Below, one piece after another: positions 1-9,105 of a stretch of DNA of 64,000 nucleotides. Origin of the DNA: Brachionus manjavacas (lineage: Eukaryota; Rotifera; Eurotatoria; Ploima; Brachionidae); assembly GCA_019054805.1 (NCBI GenBank), contig JAHQIY010000007.1, positions 1,679,501-1,743,500 on the forward strand, given 5' to 3'. The first letter of the stretch is position 1. Every line of letters starts with the position of its first letter. The notes beneath the pieces were generated by a model. It was not told the DNA's origin and made no database searches. It worked only from the letters and a program-made list of their open reading frames with translations. The translations under genes and the position numbers were made by a program.

Positions 1-106
1 CATCGTCCTCAAAATCAAAGTCAGAATCGTCTGAAGAGCCTGATTCGACATCGTCCACATTTTTAAGCAACTCCAATGCACGTAAAGCTGATGCTCTTTT
101 TGTCAT
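1..106 (-). CDS. Acidic N-terminal fragment, possibly piggyBac-type transposase
   Basis: An open frame starts at an ATG at 106 and runs off the left edge, giving 35 codons. It begins MTKRASALRALELL and passes into a Ser/Asp-rich stretch (SSDDSDFDFEDD). A short basic/helical start followed by an acidic Asp/Ser run is the usual look of the N-terminus of piggyBac-type transposases and of several nuclear host proteins. No catalytic region is inside the window, so the assignment is a guess by resemblance. No intron signal is visible in the fragment. It could equally be any nuclear acidic protein. Confidence 0.35.
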   Translation of the reverse strand, partial: MTKRASALRALELLKNVDDVESGSSDDSDFDFEDD

Positions 107-2499
107 TTCTAGATTTTTATAATTTTTATTTATTTCAATCAAAATTGTAAGTAATTATTATTTTAGATGAATCAAATAAACCAAAAATAATAGTGGGCTT
201 AAAAAACCCTCTCTGGGCTTTTATGTTTATATTTTTTTTTGACATAAAACTAAAATAATTTTTAAACAAAAACACTAAAATCATAAATTTTATGTATTTT
301 CAGATTGTAGAATAAAAAAATTTTTAAAGTTATAATGTTTTTCAAAAAGATTTAAAAAAAAAAACCCTAGGCCTTACTAGTGCTAAGAAATAACTATTTA
401 TTTCATAATTAAAACTCAGAATGATCATTTTGAGCATCAAATATTGATCATAAACTTCAAATTTCCCAAATCGACTACGCTAGAGATAGCGTCACATTCT
501 ACAATTTCCTCTTGGTACTGGCAACTTAAAAAAATTTTTGGATAATGTTTAATTTACAGCTGTATCATTCGATTCATTTGATATGGACTCTTTTGATGAA
601 GAAAAGCTTGGTCCAATTGATAAGCTCAAAAGAACAATTGCTAAAAGAGTGCTCATTTTTGCGCAGAGTAATTTCTTTTAAATTTTTTAGAGAAAAATCA
701 TTTTTATTTTTATTTTTTTTGATTCATATTCAATTAAAGCATGCATATTTTTTGTGAAATTTTAAAAGTGAGGAAATTTAAAATTTTAAAATACCCCTTT
801 GATAATTCATTTTAGATTTATTTGAAAAATTTTAATAAGCTTAATTTAAAACTAAAATCAAATAAATTTAAAATTATTTATTATTATATTGTTTTGTGCA
901 TAAAATTTTCAAATCAAGTTTAAAAGCTCTATAGGTTTTCAAAATTGTTTTAACTCCATGATAATTCTAAAGAGAATTATCATTTTTCTTTTTTTATATA
1001 TTTTGTATTTTTGGTTTTGATGTTCCAATTTTTGTTAATAAAACAAATTAGATTTCATCAATACATTTAAAGGTAAAATTTGGGAAAAAAAATCTAAAAA
1101 ATACTTTTTTTTTGTTAAAAAAATATAAATCTAACAGATAGAAAATCAATCTTAATCTGATTCAATTATCAGCATTCACATTACAGTGGTTTTATTTGAA
1201 ACGTTTGTTTTAGTTTATGTCATAATAAAACTATTTTAAAACTTAAAAAAAATAGCATAAAAATGTAAAATAAAAATAACTTTTACTTGAAAATAACATT
1301 TCATAGAATCACAGCATTGGCAAAAACGTATTGCTTATTTTCCACAAACAAAAAATTAATTATTGTGTATTTAAGCAACTTTAAAAAAAAATTTAAAGCT
1401 TTTTTTTATTTAAACTTAATAATGAACATTTTTCAATTTAATAAACTATAAATAAATAGATTAGTAAAGCTGTTTAAGCACTTTTATGAATTAAATGGCT
1501 TAATTTTAAATAAAAAAATTTTAAATTTTTTACAAAATGTTACTATCGAATGCAGAATAAATGAAACCATTAGAAAGAATCTTCATTACATTATTTTTCG
1601 TAAAATATCTTTAATTTACGTAGATTCATATAAAATCATCGTGGTAAATCACTGCTGTATTTCATTATGTTATCTATCAGAAAAAAAATAAAATATTTTT
1701 TTGCTTTTAATAGAGGAAATGAATTATCAATATGCGTTAGAGGTCACAAGAAAATTTTTAAATTAAAGGCGAAATTGAAATTGATTAAATTAAATGTACG
1801 GCATTAAATTTTTCATTCAACCCCCACTCTGAAAAAGTTTATCTTAATTGGTATACAATTTGATTTAAAGAAATAAACAATTAATGAGATATTTGTTTAG
1901 AAAAATAAATTATCCTTATTTATCTATTTAATTAATAATCTATTTTAGTTTAAAACAAAATTCGAATTTACATAATATTTTTTTTTTCATTTTTTTTCTC
2001 AACATAAAGTTGAAAAATTTATTCGGTTTGCCAAATTTTATAAGAAAAAAACAGTTAAATTCAAGTAAATTAACATTAGAAATACCAAAAAGGAAATGTG
2101 AATACTAATACAAAAAAAAGATTTACAAAACTAAAAATCAGGCTAAAATTAATCCTTTATAGTGAATCAGTTTATAGTTTAGTGTATCACCTAAATTCAG
2201 CTGCTGCAAGTACACTGCAATGAAATTACTTTGCATATTTAAGAATTTTTTGTAGTTTTCGCAGAATCAGCTGATTCTGAGAAATAACTTTTATCTCAAA
2301 GAAAAAGGTTTAAAATTATGTTGTTTTCGTATCTTTTGTTTCGTATTTAGTTTTTTTAATCATCAGACCATCCTCTAAAAATCTTTGGATTGCGCAATTT
2401 TTTTAAAAATAAAAATAGAAACAAAATTTTTTTAGGGACTGTAATCCATAGCGGAATAATTTTATTAATTTTTTTTTGACAAAAAAATAAATTTTTAAA
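107..2499. other. AT-rich non-coding stretch with one possible isolated exon
   Basis: Mostly poly-A/poly-T-rich sequence with no convincing long frame. Two items stand out. A segment at about 391-480 resembles one at 18948-19030 (see the dispersed-repeat finding). At 560-667 a 108-nt open segment lies between an acceptor-like aatttacag and a donor-like gtaatttc; it would encode an acidic start (SFDSFDMDSFDEEKLG) that I cannot place in a family. The overlapping ATG frame at 545-757 looks random. Confidence 0.4.
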
Positions 2500-3118
2500 A
2501 ATAGTAGTACTAGTAGTGTTAGAAGACTGCTCTTCTGACCCTGTGATCATTTGAGAAAAGAAACCTCAAGTCTCTCTTTGATGCCTTCATTTTAACCTTT
2601 TATTATTTACTCATCCGTATGTTTGTTATTCTCAAGTTAAGTATGTACCCTTTTAAGTGTATACTTCCGTAATTCCCGCTTTAAAAGCATTAACTGATTT
2701 TGCTTCGACTACTTTAATTGATAGTGCATCCCACGAATTAACTACACGATTCGTGAAAAAATTGAATCTTCCTTCGCCTGAAAATTTTGAATCTTTCTTG
2801 TTCAAATTTTTGGTTATGACCTCTTGTAATTTTGTAGCTTAAACTCTTAAGCGGGTAGTGCCATTCTACCTTGAAAAAGTGCATAGTCGAGGTGAGGTCT
2901 AACCAAAGACATATAAAGTTTCAACCAAAGAGTTTCTTCTCTACTTAAAAATGTTCTTTTAAGAATTCCGAGTGCTTTATTTGCTTTCGCGCACGCGTTC
3001 TTTACTTGACATGTCCATTTAAGGTCTGAAGACACCATAACGCCTAGAGTCATCGGCATAAATTTCTATTTTGTATGAAATGATGTCAGGTAGGTCGTTT
3101 ATATATATAACAAAAAGC
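2500..3118 (-). mobile_element. 5'-truncated LINE (jockey/CR1-type) reverse transcriptase 3' end
   Basis: Reading the minus strand from 3118 downward gives reverse-transcriptase pieces in the right order. First comes LFVIYINDLPD and then YADDS, the catalytic YxDD box of LINE reverse transcriptases. Next is LGVMVSSDLKW, then NKALGILKRTF and LWLKLYMSLVRPHLDYA, the usual post-catalytic block. A C-terminal block FFTNRVVNSWDAL...VVEAKSVNAFK follows at about 2657-2780, and a 3' tail rich in TACTAC-like units lies near 2500-2530. YADD is joined almost directly to the LGV block, so an internal piece is missing. A frame change falls near 2860. The copy is 5'-truncated, as is common for LINEs. The clade is inferred from the C-terminal signature only. 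Confidence 0.8.
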
Positions 3119-3409
3119 AAATTTTAATTTACAGATTTATTAAATTTATTCAATATTTAAGAATATTGAAATTAATGTGGTTTCTTTTAAATGCTTCATT
3201 ACAAAACTTTAAAATTCAAATCATATTTTAAAGAAGCTAAAATTTTTCAAGAGCAATTGATTCTTTTATTTTTTCCAAAAAACTTTGGACACTTCTTGTT
3301 TCGGATGATAAGTTGAGCTTGATTAGTATTATTCAATGGTCATAAAGATAAATGAAAACGTTAGCATTTATTTGGTGAATTTTTCTAAAACGATTAGATA
3401 AACATTTAA

Positions 3410-3742
3410 AATTACAAGAAAAATTTTGTCAAACTAAATCATTTTTGCTTAATAAGACTGGTAGAATTTGAACTTACAAAATCAATAATACATGAGCTAA
3501 TGGCCCATGATCCCGAATTAAGCAAAGATAGCAACAGCCTGCTATACGAAATATCAGTGATTACGAATAGACAAACAATTTATGAGATGATTAAATATGG
3601 AAATGAAATAGTCAGACAAACAGTTAGAAGAATTGTGGATTGCAGGAAAGATGATGAAGTCATAGATATAATGGATGCATTGGAGACAGAAGGAGACAAT
3701 AGGAGAATAAGGTTGAATAAGTTGCTACACATCGAGTACTAA
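3410..3742 (+). other. Unidentified open frame, possible terminal exon
   Basis: Open from 3410 to a stop ending at 3742 (first ATG codon at 3500). The 80 codons after that ATG look protein-like in composition, with mixed charged helices such as YEISVITNRQTIYEMIKYG and RRIVDCRKDDEVIDIMDAL, and they are less AT-biased than the surroundings. A weak acceptor-like AG lies at 3455-3456 or 3462-3463, so it may be a last exon of a plus-strand gene whose other exons I cannot find, or a fragment of one. I recognise no family. Confidence 0.4.
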
Positions 3743-4651
3743 TCAATAGCTAAAAAAAAAAGGGAAATTATTTTTGTTTATTTTTTTTTTATTTGTATTT
3801 TATTAGACAAATTTTATTATTACTTTTGTACAATTGAAAATATACTAGTAATTTCAATAAGAGTACTGGATGTTCACGATTGACGCTCCAACTCCCAAAA
3901 TCGCCTTAGTTGCGGCTTTCTAATTAAAAAAAAAATAGAAATTTTGCTTGATAATTTTCAAATTTAAAATAATCATTTAAATAAAACCAAAAAATTAAAA
4001 AATTAAATTTTAATATCTAATCTATGAACTGCAATTTTAAAGAATCTTTTTTAATCCTCTAAAATTTTGGAATGTAAAAGATCAAATATAATATATGGGA
4101 GATTTTATGTTGTGAGATTCAAATATTTACTAATTTGATGGTTTCTTTTTTAATTAAAACTTTCAAAAGATTTACTAATCACCTATTATCCAAACGATTG
4201 AAATTATCACTAACACTTAAATAAATGAATAAACTTAGGATTTGAAAAGAATTCGAATAAAACACGACGAGCATTTTAAGTTTTTATTTAACAAGTAAAT
4301 ACAAAGCTTTATGAGGCGATCAGGCCCGATTTATTGACAAACGATGAATATTTTCTAGTTATTGTAGCTCTAAGATAACAAGGAAATAGTTTTTTGTTTA
4401 TTTTTTGTCATATTTAGATGAAAAGTTAAAACAAATTAATTAGGAACCAAGAAAATTACTAAGATTATGGATTTAGCCTAGATCCTCGAAATATTTCTAA
4501 TCACGATGTTAATTTTCTTTGAAAGATTAAAATTCTTGCATAGAATCGAAATATTTTCTTTCAAAAAAGCCAACAAAAACTTATTTCCTTATCAATTAAT
4601 TGAGTCTAAAATACAAAAATTTTATTTTTTTCAAATCGACAGAAATTTATC
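3743..4651. other. Intergenic AT-rich sequence
   Basis: No supported gene. The frame at 4506-4688 overlaps the tetraspanin first exon in another frame and has a composition typical of chance. The stretch presumably holds the tetraspanin promoter, but no clear core element can be picked out of the AT-rich background. Confidence 0.5.
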
Positions 4652-5532
4652 ATGCTACGGATTCAAACAAAACGAAAACCTACTCTAAAATTAACAAATG
4701 GAATGCGAACAGTCAAATTTGCACTGTTTCTAGCCAGTCTTATATTTTTGGTAATTAAAATATGAGGGAAAAAATATATTTTTTATTTAAAAGTTTTAAA
4801 TTTAAGGCTTTTGGCTTAAAATTAGTTATTGTCGGTTCTATACTCAATGTACAATTCAAAGAATACCTTGATTTTCAGGGCAAAACTTCAATTTCTAATG
4901 GGGCTATTTTCATCATCATTTTTGGATTAGCTGTAACTTTGGTATCTTTTTTCGGTTGCAGTGGGTCTATACGTGAAAGCAGATGCATGATATTAACAGT
5001 AAACAATTTTCTAATGAAATACTTTTTGATGACAAATTTTTTTAAGTTTTCGACTTTTTTGGTCATTACTTTCTTTTGTGAAATGATATTAATATTTGTT
5101 GGTTTTGCATTCAAAGAAAAGATGTTTTCAATGCTTCAAGAGGAAATGATAAAATCAATAAATTCAACTCAGCCTGGAATCATGAAAACTTGGACAGTGA
5201 TACAAAGAGAAGTAAATTTGAAAGAAAAAAGCTAAATTTTTTTAGTAAATAACCTTTAGTTTGAATGCTGTGGCTTTGAAGGCCCAGACGATTGGCAAAA
5301 GAGAGGAACATTTATGCCAGCAAGTTGCTGCAAAAAAGATCTAGCTTGTCCAAGTGAAGAAAATCCGCTTTACGGAAGTGGATGCTATGAATCATTAGCC
5401 AAATGGACATCTGAAAATTTATCTATACTAGGCGGAATATTACTCGTTATTTCAGTGTTCCAGATATTTGGCACTACGTTTTCTTGTTTATTGGCCAAAA
5501 GCATTAAACAAGGCTATGATATTGTTGACTGA
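4652..5532 (+). CDS. Tetraspanin (4 exons, 242 aa)
   Basis: Exons 4652-4750, 4807-4998, 5047-5211 and 5260-5532; all introns are phase 0, 48-56 nt long, with GT-AG ends. The protein has the tetraspanin plan. A short N-terminus precedes TM1 (FALFLASLIF running on across intron 1). A small first loop is followed by TM2 and TM3, with a FFGCSGSIRES inner loop standing in for the usual GCCGA motif. The large second extracellular loop has the diagnostic ECCGF motif just after intron 3, PASCC, and two further cysteines (six in all). TM4 is LSILGGILLVISVFQIFG, and the tail is short. Tetraspanins organise membrane microdomains with integrins and other partners. The start ATG at 4652 gives a normal length. 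A poly(A) signal AATAAA lies at about 5595. The member within the family is not resolved. Confidence 0.9.
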
Positions 5533-5932
5533 CTGATATCTTTTGGACACTCTGATAAACGATTCTGAGAAATTTAAGTATTAGAAAGCATGAAAAATAA
5601 AAGATTGATTAAAAACTTATACGATTTTATTTATTTTGGATTCGGTTTCGAAAGTAAAATTCAGAAACTATAGTTACTTTGTTTATAAAGTTCTCAGTTT
5701 ATTTAACTTGAATAATACGGAATAAAATTTCTCCATATCTAATAGTTATTTAATAGTTGCTAATTGAAGAGAGAACATTTTTAGACTTTTCTAGTTTGTT
5801 TTTATTATTATTTCTAGAATTTTTAAATAAAATTATTTTGATTAAAATCTCTTTATAAATCGAAACAGCTAGTTGTTTAATAAAAAGGTGTTAATTAATC
5901 CTTGGCTAAAATTTAAAAGTGAATTTTAAGAA
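5533..5932. other. Short intergenic spacer
   Basis: Holds the tetraspanin 3' UTR, including an AATAAA-type signal near 5595, and the upstream region of the next plus-strand gene. Nothing else is visible. Confidence 0.5.
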
Positions 5933-6343
5933 ATGGATCAAATGAATGACCGAAATTTTGAGTACTACCCGGGTCATCACGGTGTAAACAACGCTGAAAT
6001 AAAAAAAAAAGAAATGTTCAATTTAATTGATAATATTTCCAAACCAAATATGGCAGTTCAAGAATCTAGGATTCAAACAAATCAAATGCCTATTGAAGCT
6101 AATTTTGGCTTTAAACAGACACAAGAGAGAGGCGAAATTTATTGGAACGATTGGTTTGGTCGACCTGGAGCTGGAGCGCCTAGTTGGACGACTTATAAAC
6201 AAAATCTAGACAAAATGTTAGAGCCAACCTCAAAAGATTCTTTTTATCACAACCAACCGAATGTACCTGGAATATATGCTAATAATATCAAAAGTCCAAG
6301 AAAACCCAAAAGCAATCACTATAATAATTATGAATTAGTGTGA
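5933..6343 (+). CDS. Hypothetical 136-aa protein with WFGRPGAGAP motif
   Basis: A single uninterrupted frame of 136 residues. The ATG at 5933 is in good context (aagaaATGG), and an AATAAA signal lies just past the stop (about 6400). The centre reads GEIYWNDWFGRPGAGAP followed by YKQNLDKML. This Gly/Pro/aromatic block looks like a conserved core, flanked by Asn-rich, probably flexible ends. There is no signal peptide or membrane segment. Small soluble proteins of this kind (an aromatic-Gly-Arg-Pro-Gly block plus a basic tail, here SPRKPKSNHYNNYELV) occur among ciliary and axonemal proteins, but I cannot name the family and do not assign a function. Codon use and AT content match neighbouring host genes. 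Confidence 0.65.
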   Translation: MDQMNDRNFEYYPGHHGVNNAEIKKKEMFNLIDNISKPNMAVQESRIQTNQMPIEANFGFKQTQERGEIYWNDWFGRPGAGAPSWTTYKQNLDKMLEPTSKDSFYHNQPNVPGIYANNIKSPRKPKSNHYNNYELV

Positions 6344-6827
6344 ATATTTTTCTCCAAATCCTAAAGAATTTATGTACTACACAAAGGTTTTAAACATTAA
6401 TAAACAAATGAATTATTAATTTAATGTTGTTTTTGTTTTTTTATTTTACACATTGGTTATTTGGTGGTTTAGTTAGAAAAATTGAAAAAATAGTTAAATT
6501 TTTTTAATAGACTTAAATTAAAAGATTTAAATTCAATTTTTTGGATAATTAAAGAATTTAAAACGCCGTGTGCATAATCTTAAAGATCTTGTCGCTCAGT
6601 TATATTTTTTTATTTTTTAAATTACTCAAAATTATATTTAAAAAATTAATCAATTTAATTTTTAACAAAAATTTACTAAGCCTAAAATAAATTAAAAAAA
6701 ATCCCAGAATTAGTAAAATTGACATTTTTTGAGAAATATTTTAATTAAAATTTTACAATTTTATTTAACAAAATTTTTGTTTAATATTTAAAATTCCAGA
6801 AACTCTTTTGATTAACACACAAATTAT
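6344..6827. other. Convergent 3' spacer
   Basis: Lies between the stop codons of two convergent genes. It contains the AATAAA signal of the upstream gene and otherwise only A/T-rich runs. No coding signal is seen. Confidence 0.5.
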
Positions 6828-7611
6828 TTAAAGTCCCAATGATTTTCTGACTGATTTTCGCGCTATATCATTAAATTTTGTTCTATCTTGCCTATACATT
6901 TTAGCTGCGTCAACATTAGCAGGACTCTCATCATTAGGTTCTGCAAGCATTGAGACAACTGAAATTAGAATTTTTTCAATCGACTGAACTGGACTCCATC
7001 TTTCGGAACTAGACTCATATCCGGTTGGATCATCTCCGGGCGGATGCAAAATTGAGATGCAAACTCTTCCATCCGGATAGACTAAAAAAAACTTAAGTTT
7101 TATTTTTTGTTAAATAAATAAAACTCATTTAATAAAAAATAAATTTGTATTTTTTATAATAGAATGATATATACGATATGTTTTATATCTTATATAATCT
7201 TTTAAGGTTTAAAATAAAAGTGATAGAATTAAAAATATTTAGTCAAGATAAAATTTCTTTACTATTAGGATGGAATAGTTCACTGACAAATTTCATTGTT
7301 GGCGGACTCAGAGGATAATCACTCGGAAAAGATAAATTCGCAACAAAAACTCCATCTTCAAAAGGAGTACCTTCAGGTCCACTTTTTTAACTATTAAACT
7401 ATGATCAATTAAAAAGATTGAATAATAAAAGTACGTAATCAAAGATTCCCATTCAAAAAAGTTCTCCTCTGAAATTGGACCTGCAACTATACCTTCTGGT
7501 GGATTTTCAGACAGTTCTACAAATTAAAAGTCAATTCAAAAAGTTTGAAAAAATGTTTGATATTTTACGCTTAAATTCGACCATCAGTCTGCGCAATGCC
7601 GATCCAGCCAT
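6828..7611 (-). CDS. UBE2G2: Ubiquitin-conjugating enzyme E2 G2 (4 exons, 165 aa)
   Basis: Exons on the minus strand are 7569-7611, 7435-7516, 7263-7381 and 6828-7081, with introns of 52, 53 and 181 nt. The spliced protein is 165 residues, the same length as human UBE2G2. It starts [14 protein letters not shown] and contains [45 protein letters not shown] and the acidic-loop insertion [18 protein letters not shown] characteristic of the G2/Ubc7 class. The active-site cysteine is Cys89 in GRVCISI. It ends KSVRKSLGL, very like the human end. UBE2G2 works with ER ligases (gp78, HRD1) to build Lys48 chains in ER-associated degradation. All splice phases join exactly onto the family sequence. The start lies 130 bp from the divergent gene at 7741. 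Confidence 0.97.
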
Positions 7612-7740
7612 TGATAATTTCGATTCAAATATTTAAAGTCTAAATTAGAATTAAATATTATTTTATTAGACTCATGACAACAAAATTTGAGAATTAAAAA
7701 TTTAATTAAAATCTAAATTTGAATCTTTAAACCTAGTGAA
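7612..7740. promoter_or_regulatory. Shared 129-bp divergent promoter interval
   Basis: Only 129 bp separate the start codon of UBE2G2 (minus) from that of the 253-aa gene (plus). Any promoters for the two must overlap or sit inside this AT-rich interval. No TATA box can be distinguished from background. This is inferred from position alone. Confidence 0.4.
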
Positions 7741-8502
7741 ATGCATGAAGATATTATTTGGCAAAGAGAGATTAAAAACTCAAATGATTTAGATAATTTT
7801 GATAAACAAGATAAAATAGAATTTGCAAGTATTTTTTTTAATTTTCAAGATGAAAAAGCATATGCGAACAAGAATAATAATAATTCTGCTTCCGAAAATT
7901 CGATGTCTTATTTCAAACTGTCAGATCTTTGTTGTAATATAAACATTTATTTGAGAAAGCTGATGGGTCGGAACAATTTCTTGGACGAGACTGACAGTGC
8001 TACGAATGAAAATAATAATAATAATTTTATCTATCAACCTAAATGTGAATGCTGGACTGTGGAAGAATACTTAAGCCAGAAATATCAACACAAATCAGAT
8101 ATCATAATCAATAAGAAATTAATCAAGCTTGACGAAAAAGAAAAAAATGATCTGCTTGATATAAAAAAATTTGATTCGAATGATAGCAAAGCAATAAAGA
8201 TCAGTGATTTCGAAGATGACAGTTTATCCAATATAAGTACTAGTTTTAGCTTAAGTAAAAATGATTCAAATTACGAAATAACTTATTTCAAAAGAAGATC
8301 AAGTGAATTTTCACTTGAATTGAATGAAAAAAAGCAAAGTAATTTAGAAGGACTTGAGTCTAATTTTGAAAATGAAAGAAGCTTGCCGGACGACGAATTT
8401 TTTTGCGAGGCCATAAATGAATTGGGCATTCAATTGTCTCAGGTCTCTACTTGCTTTGACTCGTTCGATTCCCAATTTAAAAAAATTCAAAATCTAAAAT
8501 AA
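7741..8502 (+). CDS. Hypothetical acidic Asn/Ser-rich protein, 253 aa
   Basis: A single-exon frame of 253 residues starting at 7741. It is rich in Asn, Asp, Glu and Ser, with short poly-Asn runs (NNNNN), and is probably largely disordered. Some segments look structured: FKLSDLCCNINIYLRKLMG near residues 57-76, and a C-terminal helix-like stretch from FFCEAINELGIQLSQVST onward. CECWTVEEYL gives two Cys and an aromatic core. There is no signal peptide or membrane segment. It is transcribed divergently from UBE2G2. I do not recognise the family. Its length, good composition and clean frame support a real gene despite low complexity. Confidence 0.65.
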   Translation: MHEDIIWQREIKNSNDLDNFDKQDKIEFASIFFNFQDEKAYANKNNNNSASENSMSYFKLSDLCCNINIYLRKLMGRNNFLDETDSATNENNNNNFIYQPKCECWTVEEYLSQKYQHKSDIIINKKLIKLDEKEKNDLLDIKKFDSNDSKAIKISDFEDDSLSNISTSFSLSKNDSNYEITYFKRRSSEFSLELNEKKQSNLEGLESNFENERSLPDDEFFCEAINELGIQLSQVSTCFDSFDSQFKKIQNLK

Positions 8503-8785
8503 AATGAATAAATATATATTAATAATAAAATTTTTTTAGAATTTTAATTTATGAAAATGTAATATAATAAAATATTCAAGAAAATGCAAATATATTTTTA
8601 TTTTTTTAGTCTCTTCTATTTAACAAAATGCTTTGCTTATTAAGAACTCTTTTTCTATTTTTTAATGATCAAAAAAGTGGTTAAATGGCTACTTCTAATT
8701 TTTAATAAAAAATTTAAGATATCAAATGAATTTAGAAAATCTTTATTAAAACAATCTCTAAGGCTAAAATGTATCAAAAATAAAA

Positions 8786-9105
8786 TTAGTTCAAGCCATA
8801 TTGTTCGACTAATTGGTTAACTTTGTTAATGTATTGAGTTTCAGCGTCGGATTTGGACATTCCTTTGAGTTTTTCCCAAGCATCCCATTTGGCTTTGCCT
8901 TTCAAATCCAATGAAAAAGTTCCTGGTCTGCTTGAGTTGTTATCTCCGACAGTGGCTTGTTTGAACAAAGCATAGATATCCAACAATTCCTGATCTGTTG
9001 GTTTAGCTTTTAAATTTTTTACTTTTTCGGCCGCAGCATTAAATTCCTTAATACAAACAGGATAATTTTAAGAATTAAAAAAATTAATTTACTTACAGCA
9101 GACAT
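8786..9105 (-). CDS. DBI: Acyl-CoA-binding protein (2 exons, 89 aa)
   Basis: Exon 1 is 9097-9105 and encodes only Met-Ser-Ala. A 50-nt intron (gtaagt...attaag) leads into exon 2, 8786-9046. The product is 89 residues, a normal size for the ACBP/DBI family. Family landmarks are [12 protein letters not shown] at the start, [15 protein letters not shown] with the acyl-CoA-binding Tyr and Lys, [18 protein letters not shown], and the C-terminal helix ending [20 protein letters not shown] binds medium- and long-chain acyl-CoA esters in the cytosol with a four-helix fold and buffers their transport. A three-codon first exon is easily missed by gene callers. There is no sign of a signal peptide or ankyrin extension, so this is the basic cytosolic form. 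Confidence 0.95.

Noticed and set aside
545-757. 70-codon ATG frame
   Set aside because: Its second half is driven by poly-T (Phe/Leu runs). A different frame over 560-667 looks more protein-like, so this frame is most likely chance.
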